Assembly: GCA_964427485.1 (NCBI GenBank)
Contig: CAYRUP010000078.1
Location: 1-9,355 of the forward strand
Direction of reading: 5' to 3'
Length of the DNA stretch: 9,355 nucleotides
DNA from: CAYRUP01 sp964427485
GTDB taxonomy: Bacteria > Pseudomonadota > Gammaproteobacteria > DSM-16500
Shown here: one piece after another, positions 1 to 7,817 of the stretch
How positions within the stretch are numbered: the first letter of the stretch is position 1
Layout: the number at the start of each line of letters is the position of its first letter
Position numbers and translations under genes: made by a program
Notes under the pieces: model-generated
What the model was told of the DNA's origin: nothing
The model's input: the letters and a program-made list of their open reading frames with translations, nothing else
Database searches by the model: none

Positions 1-235
1 AGCCAATCAAAATTGCATTCAACTGCAAGAAGAAATTGTTAGCACAGAAAATAAATTAGCTTATGCAAAACAATCCTATAATGATAGCGTTGAAAATTAT
101 AATGCGACCAAAAAATCATTTTTTACTTCTGCTGTTGTCGCCCTATTTAAAGGAAAATTAGATTTTGATTATCCTTATTGGCAATTAAGCGAAGCTAAAA
201 TCGCGGAACAAGAAAGTTATACCGTTAAATTATAA
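1..235 (+). CDS. lemA: LemA family protein, C-terminal part (5' end outside window)
   Basis: This is the last 77 codons of a gene that begins before the window; the open frame starts at base 2 and ends with TAA at 233-235. The visible part carries the LemA signature: LQEEIVSTENKLAYAKQ followed by SYNDSVENYNA, the highly conserved helix pair of the LemA four-helix domain. A short C-terminal tail with DYPYWQLSEAK and many charged residues follows. LemA proteins have one N-terminal membrane anchor (not visible here) and a helical domain; their molecular role is poorly known. The next gene, 9 bp downstream, is an M48 membrane protease. Because lemA is recurrently found beside M48 proteases, the two probably share a transcript and a membrane-related task. 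The usual FP(A/T) stretch after the tyrosine-rich helix is replaced by FFTSAVVALFKGK, so the C-terminus is somewhat divergent. Confidence 0.86.
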   Translation, partial: ANQNCIQLQEEIVSTENKLAYAKQSYNDSVENYNATKKSFFTSAVVALFKGKLDFDYPYWQLSEAKIAEQESYTVKL

Positions 236-244
236 AGAGTAAAT

Positions 245-1294
245 ATGCCTCAACCACTTGATAATCTTTTACAACAGACAGCAGATTGGCGTAAAACCAT
301 TCGCAGCAATACCCGCAAAACGTATTTTGTCATTGGGGCATTTATTCTGATTTATGCGGCGATTGGTTTGCTGGTCGATATGTTTATTTATACTGAGCGT
401 TATCCACAAGCGAGCATGTCAGATATTTTTCAGGCATTGGCTACATTGCAAATTTTTCCGCTCGTCACGGTTATTATGCTGATTGTGGCTGCTCTTTCAC
501 TTTTGATTACGTTTAGTTTTCATGATCAACTTATGCTGCTCGGCACGGAATATCGTGAAATTACGCCCACGACAGCAAAAAACATGACAGAACAACAGTT
601 ATATAATGTCGTTGAAGAAATGAAAATAGCGGCGGGCTTGCGTTTCATGCCGAAAGTTTATTTGATTGAAGCCGATTACATGAATGCATTTGCAAGTGGT
701 TATAGCGAAAAATCAGCGATGGTGGCTATCACACGCGGGCTGATACAAAAATTAGATCGGAGTGAATTACAGGCGGTCATGGCGCATGAACTCAGTCATA
801 TTCGCCATATGGATATCAAACTGACGCTGATGGCTTCCGTTTTAGCTAATTTGACAGTCATGGTATTGGATATATTTTTTTATAATGCTATTTTTTCGCG
901 TCGTAGTTCAGAGAACAATCGTTCCGGAAATGCGTTACTGATAATCATCATTATTTTGCGTTATGTTATCCCTGTCATTAATATTTTATTGCTACTTTAT
1001 CTCAGTCGCACACGCGAATATATGGCAGATGCGGGATCTGTGCAATTGGTTCGTGATAATCAACCACTTGCTTCTGCTTTGCTAAAAATTAACAATGATC
1101 ATCGAGAAAATATTGACACATACGCGAAGGAATATCAGCAAACTCCGCATGAAAACGTGCGTCGAGAAGCTTATATCTTTGATCCTATCCAAGCGGGTAT
1201 TGAACCTGCCGGTTCACTTTCTGATTTATTTTCAACTCATCCTGCTTTAAAAGACCGCTTAGCTGCGCTGGGTTTTAAGTATGAACAAAAATAA
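245..1294 (+). CDS. htpX: HtpX-like M48 family membrane zinc metalloprotease
   Basis: Integral inner-membrane endopeptidase of the M48 (HtpX/Ste24-like) family, expected to degrade or process misfolded membrane proteins. The zinc motif HELSH lies at residues 181-185 (His181, Glu182, His185). The third ligand is probably Glu258 in the EYMAD motif at 258-262. Four hydrophobic segments are visible at about 26-49, 70-92, 194-214 and 230-253, with the active site between the second and third, as in HtpX. The 349 residues exceed the roughly 290 of Escherichia coli HtpX; the extra length is a polar N-terminus of about 25 residues and a longer C-terminal part. The C-terminus has the family's STHPALKDRLAAL motif. 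The ATG at 245 follows an AAAGAG sequence at a reasonable distance. The gene sits 9 bp after lemA and overlaps hemH by 14 bp, which suggests translational coupling. It belongs to the lemA-linked subgroup, so its role may differ from that of the heat-shock HtpX. Confidence 0.9.
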   Translation: MPQPLDNLLQQTADWRKTIRSNTRKTYFVIGAFILIYAAIGLLVDMFIYTERYPQASMSDIFQALATLQIFPLVTVIMLIVAALSLLITFSFHDQLMLLGTEYREITPTTAKNMTEQQLYNVVEEMKIAAGLRFMPKVYLIEADYMNAFASGYSEKSAMVAITRGLIQKLDRSELQAVMAHELSHIRHMDIKLTLMASVLANLTVMVLDIFFYNAIFSRRSSENNRSGNALLIIIIILRYVIPVINILLLLYLSRTREYMADAGSVQLVRDNQPLASALLKINNDHRENIDTYAKEYQQTPHENVRREAYIFDPIQAGIEPAGSLSDLFSTHPALKDRLAALGFKYEQK

Positions 1295-2252
1295 AATAGG
1301 CATTTTGCTTTGTAATATCGGCACACCCGATCAACCCACGCCAACAGCGGTAAGACGTTATCTTAAGGAATTTTTATCTGACCGACGCGTGGTGGAAATT
1401 CCGCGTCTTATTTGGTGGCCGATTTTATATGGATTGATTTTGCCAACCCGCGCAAAAAAATCGGCCCAGTTGTACCAAAAAATTTGGACTGAGAAAGGTT
1501 CTCCCCTCTTACATTACTCGCGTAAAATAACTGAATCATTAGAACAACATTTAAATATCCCAGTGGCGTTAGGCATGCATTATGGGAGCCCATCGATTGA
1601 AAGCGCGCTGGATACATTGCGAGAAAAAAATGTCACGAAAATGTTATTATTCCCGCTTTATCCGCAATATTCTGCAACCACAACTGCCGCAGCATTCGAT
1701 AGTGTTGCAAAAGTATTTAAAAAATGGCGAATACTACCAGAAATTCGCATGATTCATGATTATGCGGATAATCCTTTTTATGTAAAAGCAGTGAGTGAAT
1801 CCATTCAATTAGCTCGACAAGAAAACCAGCGTGCGGAACGCATATTATTTTCATTTCATGGAATTCCCAAACGGTATGTTAATGCGGGCGATCCTTACGA
1901 AGAACGTTGTCAGACGACGGTGCGGTTAATTGCCAATGAATTGAAATTAAAACCAGACGATTATTTGATTTCATTTCAATCGCGCTTGGGTAAAGCAGAA
2001 TGGTTACGTCCCTACACGGATAAAACTTTACGCGAACTTCCCAAACAAAAAGTCACAGATCTTCAGATTGTGTGTCCTGGATTTGCCGTGGATTGTCTGG
2101 AAACATTGGAAGAAATTATGATTCAGGGCAAAAAACAATTCTTAGAAAGAGGTGGAAAAAAATTCCATTACATTTCTGCGCTGAATGACAGCCAAAAGCA
2201 TATAGAAATGTTAGCAGAGATAATTAAAACACATATTGCTGGTTGGGAATGA
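1281..2252 (+). CDS. hemH: Ferrochelatase (protoheme ferro-lyase)
   Basis: Inserts Fe2+ into protoporphyrin IX, the last step of protoheme synthesis, at the cytoplasmic face of the membrane. The N-terminal block LLCNIGTPDQPTPTAVRRYL and the LSDRRVVEIPR stretch are typical. The family signature SFHGIPKRYVNAGDPY contains the metal-site histidine, His193. The C-terminal block CPGFAVDCLETLEEI carries Glu274, matching the conserved active-site glutamate. The 323 residues equal the usual bacterial length of about 320. I see no C-terminal cysteine cluster, so an iron-sulfur form is unlikely. The ATG at 1281 lies inside the 3' end of the protease gene (14 bp overlap) with only a weak GGG upstream, so translation probably depends on coupling. 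The only tie to the neighbouring envelope genes is position; heme biosynthesis genes are often scattered in gammaproteobacteria. Both catalytic motifs are intact. Confidence 0.97.
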   Translation: MNKNKIGILLCNIGTPDQPTPTAVRRYLKEFLSDRRVVEIPRLIWWPILYGLILPTRAKKSAQLYQKIWTEKGSPLLHYSRKITESLEQHLNIPVALGMHYGSPSIESALDTLREKNVTKMLLFPLYPQYSATTTAAAFDSVAKVFKKWRILPEIRMIHDYADNPFYVKAVSESIQLARQENQRAERILFSFHGIPKRYVNAGDPYEERCQTTVRLIANELKLKPDDYLISFQSRLGKAEWLRPYTDKTLRELPKQKVTDLQIVCPGFAVDCLETLEEIMIQGKKQFLERGGKKFHYISALNDSQKHIEMLAEIIKTHIAGWE

Positions 2253-2287
2253 TTTTAATTAAGATATATTTTTCAAAGCTGAGTGTT

Positions 2288-2292
2288 AAGGA
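2288..2292 (+). promoter_or_regulatory. Ribosome binding site AAGGA that points to the GTG at 2301
   Basis: AAGGA at 2288-2292 ends 8 nt before the GTG at 2301, an ideal spacing. The alternative starts are worse: the ATG at 2292 overlaps this AAGGA, leaving no room, and the GTG at 2283 has no purine-rich element upstream. This decides the start of the PagL-like gene by sequence inspection alone. Confidence 0.55.
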
Positions 2293-2300
2293 TGACACGT

Positions 2301-2849
2301 GTGAGTATTCGCTCTTGGATAATAGGTATTGCGGTGTGCTGTCTTGTATCAACGGTTTTTGCTAGTACTCCACGTGTAGGTGTGTCGTTATCCGTTCCGC
2401 TCGTTACCAAAGATCCTGAATACCTGCATGGCTATCAGCTAACAACGTGGTATCACCCAAAATCACTCACCTGGCAACATCTGCGTCTTTATTTAGATGC
2501 TTCCATCGGTCATTGGTGGGTCACCAATACTAATCATAATCATAGTTTGAACATTTATTCAGTGTCCCCTGTCTTACGTTATTATTTTTTTCCGAAGAAA
2601 TATTATTTTTCACCTTTTTTTAATTTAGGGATTGGTTTAGCTTATTTATCACGAACCCGTTTGGATGATCGTAGGTTAGGCATGCATTTTGCTTTCCAAG
2701 ATCAAATAGGCTTTGGTGCCAGTTTCGGTAAAAATCAACAGTTGTCTTTTATATTGAGTGCATTGCATTATTCTAATGGTTCCCTCTGCGCTAAAAATGC
2801 GGGCATTACAGTGCCTCTCGAGATCACAGGAGAATATGCTTTTGCCTAG
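2301..2849 (+). CDS. PagL-like outer-membrane protein (lipid A 3-O-deacylase / acyloxyacyl hydrolase family)
   Basis: Small exported protein, 182 residues from the GTG at 2301. Residues 1-20 form a signal peptide: SIRSW, then a hydrophobic core, then VFA before STPR. The mature part alternates polar and hydrophobic residues and is rich in Tyr, Phe and Trp, as expected for an 8-stranded barrel. Near the C-terminus LHYSNGS matches the PagL active-site motif, giving His156 and Ser158 as the likely catalytic pair. In Pseudomonas aeruginosa PagL the third residue is a Glu 14 positions after the His; here that position is Thr170, and the nearest Glu is 174. If active, it would remove the 3-O-linked acyl chain of lipid A in the outer membrane. 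The frame stays open up to a GTG at 2283, but the ribosome binding site favours 2301. It lies about 50 bp before mrdA. Family membership is fairly secure; catalytic activity is not. Confidence 0.7.
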   Translation: MSIRSWIIGIAVCCLVSTVFASTPRVGVSLSVPLVTKDPEYLHGYQLTTWYHPKSLTWQHLRLYLDASIGHWWVTNTNHNHSLNIYSVSPVLRYYFFPKKYYFSPFFNLGIGLAYLSRTRLDDRRLGMHFAFQDQIGFGASFGKNQQLSFILSALHYSNGSLCAKNAGITVPLEITGEYAFA

Positions 2850-2898
2850 CGCTCTGTCGGGGTAGAATTCAGGTCATGTTTTTAAAAAATAGGTCATC

Positions 2899-4809
2899 AT
2901 GCGTAAACGTATTGCAATTAAAGATCATGTTCAGGAAATTCAACTGATTAGTCGGCGCTGTATCACGATTTTAGTTATCATGCTGATATTGGTGGGTCTC
3001 TTGATTGCGCGTTTTGCTAATTTACAACTAGCCAATCATGATCATTTTACTACGCTTTCGCAAAAAAACTGGCTTGACCTTGTTCCTATCGAACCGACTC
3101 GAGGGTTAATTTACGATCGCAATGGTGTTTTACTGGCTGAAAACGTACCCGTATTTAGCTTGGATGTGATTCCCTCGAAAATTGTGAGCTTGCCAAAAAC
3201 GTTGGCGGAAATCGCAAAAATTATTCCCCTTTCAGACAATGATATTGTGCAATTTCAACGTCAATTAAAACAACATCGACGCTTTGACGAAGTCACCTTG
3301 AAATTACGTCTTTCCGAAGATGAAGTAGCTCGCTTTTCCGAAAATCAATATCGTTTTCCTGGCGTCCTGGTGAAAGCGCATTTGCTGCGTCATTATCCAT
3401 TCGTCAATAGTTTAAGTCATGTCTTAGGTTATGTAGGACGAATTAATATCGAAGAACTCAAAGATATTGACCCCATTAATTACAGCGCGACGAATTATAT
3501 TGGTAAATTGGGTATTGAAAAATATTATGAAGATGAATTACATGGGACAGTGGGTTATGAACAAGCTGAAAATGATGCAAGTGGTGAAGCAGTTCGAGTT
3601 TTAAATCGCATTAAACCCCATCCGGGAAAAAATATTTATCTCACGATTGACAGTAAATTACAGGCGGCAGCAGAACAAGCACTTGCCGGTCATCGAGGTG
3701 CCGTGATAGCGATTCAACCCAGCACCGGCCAAATTTTAGCGCTGGTGAGTGAGCCGACTTATGATCCCAATATGTTTGTAGAAGGCATTACAAATCAGGA
3801 TTATCAAAAATTGCAACAATCGTCTGATAAGCCACTGTATAACCGCGCATTGCGAGGATTATATCCATTTGGTTCAACGATCAAACCTTTTATCGCGCTA
3901 GAAGGATTAGACTCCGGCGTGGTTTCCCCTTCCTTCACTATTTTTGATCCTGGTTGGTACAAATTAAATGATAGTAGCCATGTATTCCATGATTGGAAGC
4001 GTGGCGGTCATGGTACTGTGAATATCTCAAAAGCGGTCATCAGTTCCTGTGACACTTATTTTTTTGATCTTGCACATAAGCTTGGAATTCAGCGTATTGA
4101 TCACATGCTCGAAAAATTTGGTTTTGGTGAACCGACAGGCATTGACATGGATGAAGAATTGACGGGTGTTGTCGCCTCACCTGCTTGGAAACGTCGTGTC
4201 AAAGGAGCGGCATGGTATGAAGGTGACACATTAAATTCTGGAATCGGTCAAGGATTTATGCAGACTACCACCTTACAACTGGCAGCAGGGGTGGCCACCA
4301 TTGCGAACCATGGTAAGCGTTACATACCGCATCTTTTATTTGCTGAGCAAGATCAAGGAAAAAAACCCGAGATGCAAGCACCCATTACAGCCGATGCTGT
4401 TAAGCTCAATGACCCAGGTTATTGGAATATCATCATCAATGCAATGCAGGAAGTGGTTATTGCACAAGTGACGAGTTACCATTTTGGTAAAATCGGTCCT
4501 TATACCATTGCGGCAAAAACGGGTACTGCACAAAATTACTCGATCAAACACTACAATATGAATATACAGCGCATCGATCAAAGTACATTACCTGAAAAAT
4601 TACGTGACAATACTTTATTTATTGCATTTGCACCGGTAGAAAAGCCACAAATTGCAATAGCCGTCATGGTTGAAAACGATGAGACAGCAGGTTCAGTAGC
4701 ACGTCAAATCTTAGATTATTATTTAATTGGGCCATTGCCTGTCACCATTCCATTAAGACCGACCAGTATCAATCAATCCCGGGAGACAGCCCCTCATGTC
4801 GTTCACTAA
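2899..4809 (+). CDS. mrdA: Penicillin-binding protein 2 (peptidoglycan D,D-transpeptidase, class B)
   Basis: Transpeptidase of the elongation machinery (elongasome), which cross-links new side-wall peptidoglycan in the periplasm and works with RodA. One membrane anchor is visible at about residues 21-40 after a short cytoplasmic tail with several basic residues. The pedestal domain follows (RGLIYDRNGVLLAENVPVF near residue 70; the HVLGYVGRI motif near 180). The transpeptidase domain starts at about 265. The three active-site motifs are complete: S326-T-I-K329 with the acylated serine, S383-C-D385 (the SxD form typical of PBP2 rather than the SxN of PBP3), and K540-T-G542. The 636 residues match E. 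coli PBP2 (633). The ATG at 2899 follows AGG with 5 nt spacing. The end overlaps rodA by 14 bp, so the two products are probably made in a fixed ratio. No decay or unusual residue is seen. Confidence 0.97.
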   Translation: MRKRIAIKDHVQEIQLISRRCITILVIMLILVGLLIARFANLQLANHDHFTTLSQKNWLDLVPIEPTRGLIYDRNGVLLAENVPVFSLDVIPSKIVSLPKTLAEIAKIIPLSDNDIVQFQRQLKQHRRFDEVTLKLRLSEDEVARFSENQYRFPGVLVKAHLLRHYPFVNSLSHVLGYVGRINIEELKDIDPINYSATNYIGKLGIEKYYEDELHGTVGYEQAENDASGEAVRVLNRIKPHPGKNIYLTIDSKLQAAAEQALAGHRGAVIAIQPSTGQILALVSEPTYDPNMFVEGITNQDYQKLQQSSDKPLYNRALRGLYPFGSTIKPFIALEGLDSGVVSPSFTIFDPGWYKLNDSSHVFHDWKRGGHGTVNISKAVISSCDTYFFDLAHKLGIQRIDHMLEKFGFGEPTGIDMDEELTGVVASPAWKRRVKGAAWYEGDTLNSGIGQGFMQTTTLQLAAGVATIANHGKRYIPHLLFAEQDQGKKPEMQAPITADAVKLNDPGYWNIIINAMQEVVIAQVTSYHFGKIGPYTIAAKTGTAQNYSIKHYNMNIQRIDQSTLPEKLRDNTLFIAFAPVEKPQIAIAVMVENDETAGSVARQILDYYLIGPLPVTIPLRPTSINQSRETAPHVVH

Positions 4810-5938
4810 TGCCATTAAAAATAAATGGACAAAGCCAGAAAGCAGTTCGGGATATCACTCTATTTGGCAATATATTCACATTGATGTTGCATTGCTTATC
4901 TGTATTTTACTATTGATTATGCTGGGTCTCGTTATTTTGTATAGTGCAAGCGGTCAAAATATGCTTGTGGTTGAACAACAAATCGTTCGCATCGGATTGT
5001 CTTTCATCATCATGTTGGTATTCGCGCAAATTCCTCCAACTACCTATCAGCGTTGGGCATTTTTAATTTATATAGTTGGTCTAATGCTGCTTTTTGCCGT
5101 TCTTGTTTTTGGTCATGTTGGCAAAGGTGCGGGTCGTTGGCTGAATTTAGGATTCATCCGATTCCAACCTTCAGAAATGATGAAGCTTGCTATTCCTATG
5201 TTTTTAGCATGGCATTATCACCGAATTCATTTGCCGTTGCCTTTTCGTACTATTTTATTTTCTGCCATTATTATTTTAGTGCCAGCCATTCTTACTGCGA
5301 AGCAGCCGGATCTCAGTACTGCTATTTTATTATTAATTAGTGGTGGAAGTGTGTTGTTACTGGCGGGATTGAGCTGGTATTTGATTGGTAGCCTGCTTGG
5401 TTTATTTGCATTGACAGCACCTATGATTTTGTATGTGTTATATGACTATCAAAAACAGCGGGTATTAACTTTTTTAAATCCGGAACGCGATCCTTTAGGC
5501 GCAGGTTATCACATTATTCAATCCAAAATTGCCATTGGCTCAGGTGGTTGGTTTGGTAAAGGTTGGTTAAATGGAACTCAATCACATTTGAATTTTTTAC
5601 CCGAACATAAGACTGATTTTATTTTTGCAGTGTGTGGTGAAGAATTTGGTTTCATCGGCAGCTTGATTTTAGTCATTCTATTTATGGCTATTATTTTACG
5701 CGGACTTTATATTACTATCAAAGCACAAGACACTTTTTCGAGGTTGTTGGCGGGCAGTTTAACACTCACTTTTTTTGTTTCATTTTTTATTAATATGGGC
5801 ATGGTGACAGGTATTTTACCTGTTATGGGATTACCATTACCGTTAGTGAGTTATGGGGGTTCTTCCATGATAACGTTGATGGCGAGTTTCGGTATTTTGA
5901 TGTCTATTCAGACTCATAGGAAATTATTAACAACTTAA
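4796..5938 (+). CDS. mrdB: RodA, SEDS-family peptidoglycan glycosyltransferase of cell elongation
   Basis: Polytopic inner-membrane enzyme that polymerises lipid II into glycan strands; it is the partner of PBP2. After a polar N-terminus of about 30 residues there are about ten hydrophobic segments. SEDS landmarks are present: GKGAGRWLNLG with FQPSEMMKLA, KQPDLSTA, the large-loop motif LPEHKTDFIFAVCGEEFGF, and LPLPLVSYGGSSM near the C-terminus. Asp274 in EHKTD corresponds to the essential Asp of RodA (Asp262 in E. coli). The motifs and the mrdA neighbour favour RodA over the division homologue FtsW. The length of 380 residues is close to E. coli MrdB (370), the excess being at the N-terminus. 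The ATG at 4796 lies inside the end of mrdA and has GGGAG at 4781-4785, 10 nt upstream. The gap to the lytic transglycosylase gene is 13 bp. Confidence 0.97.
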   Translation: MSFTNAIKNKWTKPESSSGYHSIWQYIHIDVALLICILLLIMLGLVILYSASGQNMLVVEQQIVRIGLSFIIMLVFAQIPPTTYQRWAFLIYIVGLMLLFAVLVFGHVGKGAGRWLNLGFIRFQPSEMMKLAIPMFLAWHYHRIHLPLPFRTILFSAIIILVPAILTAKQPDLSTAILLLISGGSVLLLAGLSWYLIGSLLGLFALTAPMILYVLYDYQKQRVLTFLNPERDPLGAGYHIIQSKIAIGSGGWFGKGWLNGTQSHLNFLPEHKTDFIFAVCGEEFGFIGSLILVILFMAIILRGLYITIKAQDTFSRLLAGSLTLTFFVSFFINMGMVTGILPVMGLPLPLVSYGGSSMITLMASFGILMSIQTHRKLLTT

Positions 5939-5951
5939 ATACGGATTAAAA

Positions 5952-6914
5952 ATGTTGACTAGATACTTAGTTTTATTTTGGATAGGTTTGTTCTGGTCGC
6001 ATATCGCGGTTGCGGAGGAAAAATTTGCGAATAAACCTGAAGTAAAACGTTTTATTCAACAGATGGTACATAAACATCATTTTATCCCAGCTGAATTATC
6101 CGTCGTTTTTAATAACGTAAAAATTCGTCCAACGGTTATAAAAAACATAAATGCTCCGCTCGAACAAAAACCCTGGTATACCTATCAAATGTTATTTGTG
6201 ACTGAATGGCGAATACGGCAAGGTGTCGAATTCTGGAATAAATATCATGATGCTTTGCTGCGTGCTGAAAAAAAATATGGTGTCCCGGCAAGTATTATTG
6301 TCGCAACAGTTGGCATCGAAACAAAATATGGAACGAATACCGGTAATTATCGGGTAATCGATGCGCTTGCCAATTTAGCATTTAGTGATTCACCACGCGC
6401 GCCATTTTTTCGTAAAGAGTTAGAAGAATTTTTATTATTAGTTCGTGAACAACATTTAAATCCCCTTAAAGTCAAAGGTTCCTATGCAGGCGCGATGGGT
6501 CAACCTCAATTTATGCCGAGTAGCTATCGACATTATGCCGTTAATTTTTCTGGCGGGTCAAAAATTGATCTATGCGAAGATGAAGTCGATGTCATTGGGA
6601 GTATTGCCAATTATTATCAAAAACATGGGTGGAAAATGCACCAACCTGTCGCAATAAAAACGGCCTTAAAGGGCTGGCACTATGGGTTGTCAGACCAAAC
6701 CACTGTTGATCCGGCCGATTATGGGATACAATCATTGAGCAATCAAAAGCCAAAATTGATTGAGTTACAAGGCTATTTTGGTAGAGAATACTGGCTAGGT
6801 TTCCATAATTTCGATGTCATCAAGCGTTACAACCCTAACAATTTATATGCGATGGCGGTTTATCAACTCAGTTATTATATTTCAATGCTAAAAGGAAAGA
6901 CCGATAATGCATAA
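5952..6914 (+). CDS. mltB: MltB-family lytic murein transglycosylase (soluble, non-lipoprotein form)
   Basis: Cleaves the MurNAc-GlcNAc bond of peptidoglycan with formation of 1,6-anhydroMurNAc in the periplasm. The catalytic acid is Glu123 in VGIETKYG, matching the VE(T/S)xxG motif of MltB/Slt35 (Glu162 in E. coli). Other family landmarks are RVIDALANLAF, the GAMGQPQFMPSSY block of the lysozyme-like fold, DVIGSIANYY, and a C-terminal NLYAMAVYQLS. A signal peptide covers residues 1-21 and ends AVA before EEKF, an ordinary signal peptidase I site. There is no cysteine there, so unlike E. coli MltB (361 residues, lipoprotein) this 320-residue protein should be soluble in the periplasm or loosely bound. 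The ribosome binding site is weak (GGATT). The stop codon overlaps rlpA by 8 bp (ATGCATAA). With PBP2 and RodA it forms a synthesis-and-cutting set. Confidence 0.92.
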   Translation: MLTRYLVLFWIGLFWSHIAVAEEKFANKPEVKRFIQQMVHKHHFIPAELSVVFNNVKIRPTVIKNINAPLEQKPWYTYQMLFVTEWRIRQGVEFWNKYHDALLRAEKKYGVPASIIVATVGIETKYGTNTGNYRVIDALANLAFSDSPRAPFFRKELEEFLLLVREQHLNPLKVKGSYAGAMGQPQFMPSSYRHYAVNFSGGSKIDLCEDEVDVIGSIANYYQKHGWKMHQPVAIKTALKGWHYGLSDQTTVDPADYGIQSLSNQKPKLIELQGYFGREYWLGFHNFDVIKRYNPNNLYAMAVYQLSYYISMLKGKTDNA

Positions 6915-7815
6915 ATTTCATTTGCGACCGATTTTAAATCTTTTTTTAATTGCAATATTATTAATACTCAGTGCTTGTTCTACCGTTAAAAAAGATGGCC
7001 CACCTTCTTATAATGTTGATGTATCTCGAATTCCTGATGCGACGCCAGCAGTAGAACCGCGCAGCAAATATGGCAATCTGGCTTCTTATCGAGTGTTCGG
7101 CAAAACCTATCATGTCATGACCACAAGTAAAAATTATGAAGAACAAGGTATAGCCTCTTGGTATGGCACAAAATTCCACGCTCAGCGCACATCCAGCGGT
7201 GAGCGTTATAATATGCTAGCGATGACAGCTGCACACAAAACCTTGCCATTACCTACGTATGTACAAGTCACTAATTTGCGTAATGGGAAAAAAATTATTG
7301 TTAAAGTCAATGATCGTGGACCGTTCGAATCCAATCGCTTGATTGATTTATCTTATGTTGCGGCTAAAAAATTAGGCATGCTAGGTCACGGCACTACCTA
7401 TGTAGATGTTAAAGCAATTGATCCAATGAAATTTGACAGAAATACGTTTGATCATCCTGCTCGCGTGAATGATTTTTATTTGGCGGATAATAATGTTTCT
7501 GTTCCAACACCAGTTCATCATGTGATGCACCGCGAGCATACCTTGCATTATGCAAGTATCAAGCACAGGACATCTTCTGGAGTTTATTTGCAAGTAGGCG
7601 CATTTAAAAATAAAGTATTGGCTGAACGAATGAAAAAGCGTCTAGGAATTATGTTTTCTTCTCCAATCAAAATTACTCGACTCGCCAACAACAAATTGTA
7701 CCGGGTGCAAATTGGGCCGATCAAAGATACTTTGACGGCTAAACATATTACGCAACGGTTAAAAGAGGTAGGATTGAACAGCAAGCCAACTTTAGGCTAC
7801 ACAGCGGAGGCATAA
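6907..7815 (+). CDS. rlpA: RlpA, septal-ring lytic transglycosylase lipoprotein with SPOR domain
   Basis: Outer-membrane-type lipoprotein that, in Pseudomonas aeruginosa, cuts glycan strands stripped of stem peptides. The signal peptide ends in lipobox LSAC with Cys24 as the lipidation site. A double-psi beta-barrel domain spans about residues 75-170: GIASWYGTKFHAQRTSSGE, then AAHKTLPL, then VKVNDRGPF and RLIDLSYVAA. Glu99, His110 and Asp136 keep exactly the spacing of the P. aeruginosa catalytic residues Glu120, His131 and Asp157, so activity is likely. After a variable linker, a SPOR domain covers about 225-298 (YLQVGAFK at its start, YRVQIGPI inside) and should bind denuded peptidoglycan at division sites. 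At 302 residues it is shorter than the E. coli protein (362), mainly in the linker. The ATG at 6907 has AGGA at 6893-6896. rseP follows after 2 bp, where E. coli has dacA. Confidence 0.95.
   Translation: MHKFHLRPILNLFLIAILLILSACSTVKKDGPPSYNVDVSRIPDATPAVEPRSKYGNLASYRVFGKTYHVMTTSKNYEEQGIASWYGTKFHAQRTSSGERYNMLAMTAAHKTLPLPTYVQVTNLRNGKKIIVKVNDRGPFESNRLIDLSYVAAKKLGMLGHGTTYVDVKAIDPMKFDRNTFDHPARVNDFYLADNNVSVPTPVHHVMHREHTLHYASIKHRTSSGVYLQVGAFKNKVLAERMKKRLGIMFSSPIKITRLANNKLYRVQIGPIKDTLTAKHITQRLKEVGLNSKPTLGYTAEA
7806..7810 (+). promoter_or_regulatory. Perfect ribosome binding site GGAGG for the TTG start of rseP
   Basis: GGAGG sits inside the last codons of rlpA and ends 7 nt before the TTG at 7818. 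It is the strongest Shine-Dalgarno sequence I noticed in the window, and it fixes the non-ATG start. Overlap with the rlpA coding end suggests that the two genes are read from one transcript. Confidence 0.8.
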
Positions 7816-7817
7816 CT

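Noticed and set aside
2842..2868. Possible sigma-70 promoter for mrdA: TTGCCT at 2842 and TAGAAT at 2863
   Set aside because: The spacer is 15 bp, shorter than the usual 16-18, both boxes are imperfect, and chance matches are common in AT-rich DNA.
4336..4581. An 81-codon open frame on the minus strand inside mrdA
   Set aside because: It is antisense to the PBP2 transpeptidase domain and overlaps its KTG motif, with no domain of its own; it is a shadow of the real gene.
5053..5340. A 95-codon open frame on the + strand inside rodA
   Set aside because: It lies wholly within the intact rodA gene in another frame, is rich in Cys, Phe and Ser without a recognisable motif, and has no reason to be coding.
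4796..5938. Reading the SEDS protein as FtsW rather than RodA
   Set aside because: The direct partnership with a PBP2-type gene (SxD motif) and the absence of division genes around it favour RodA.
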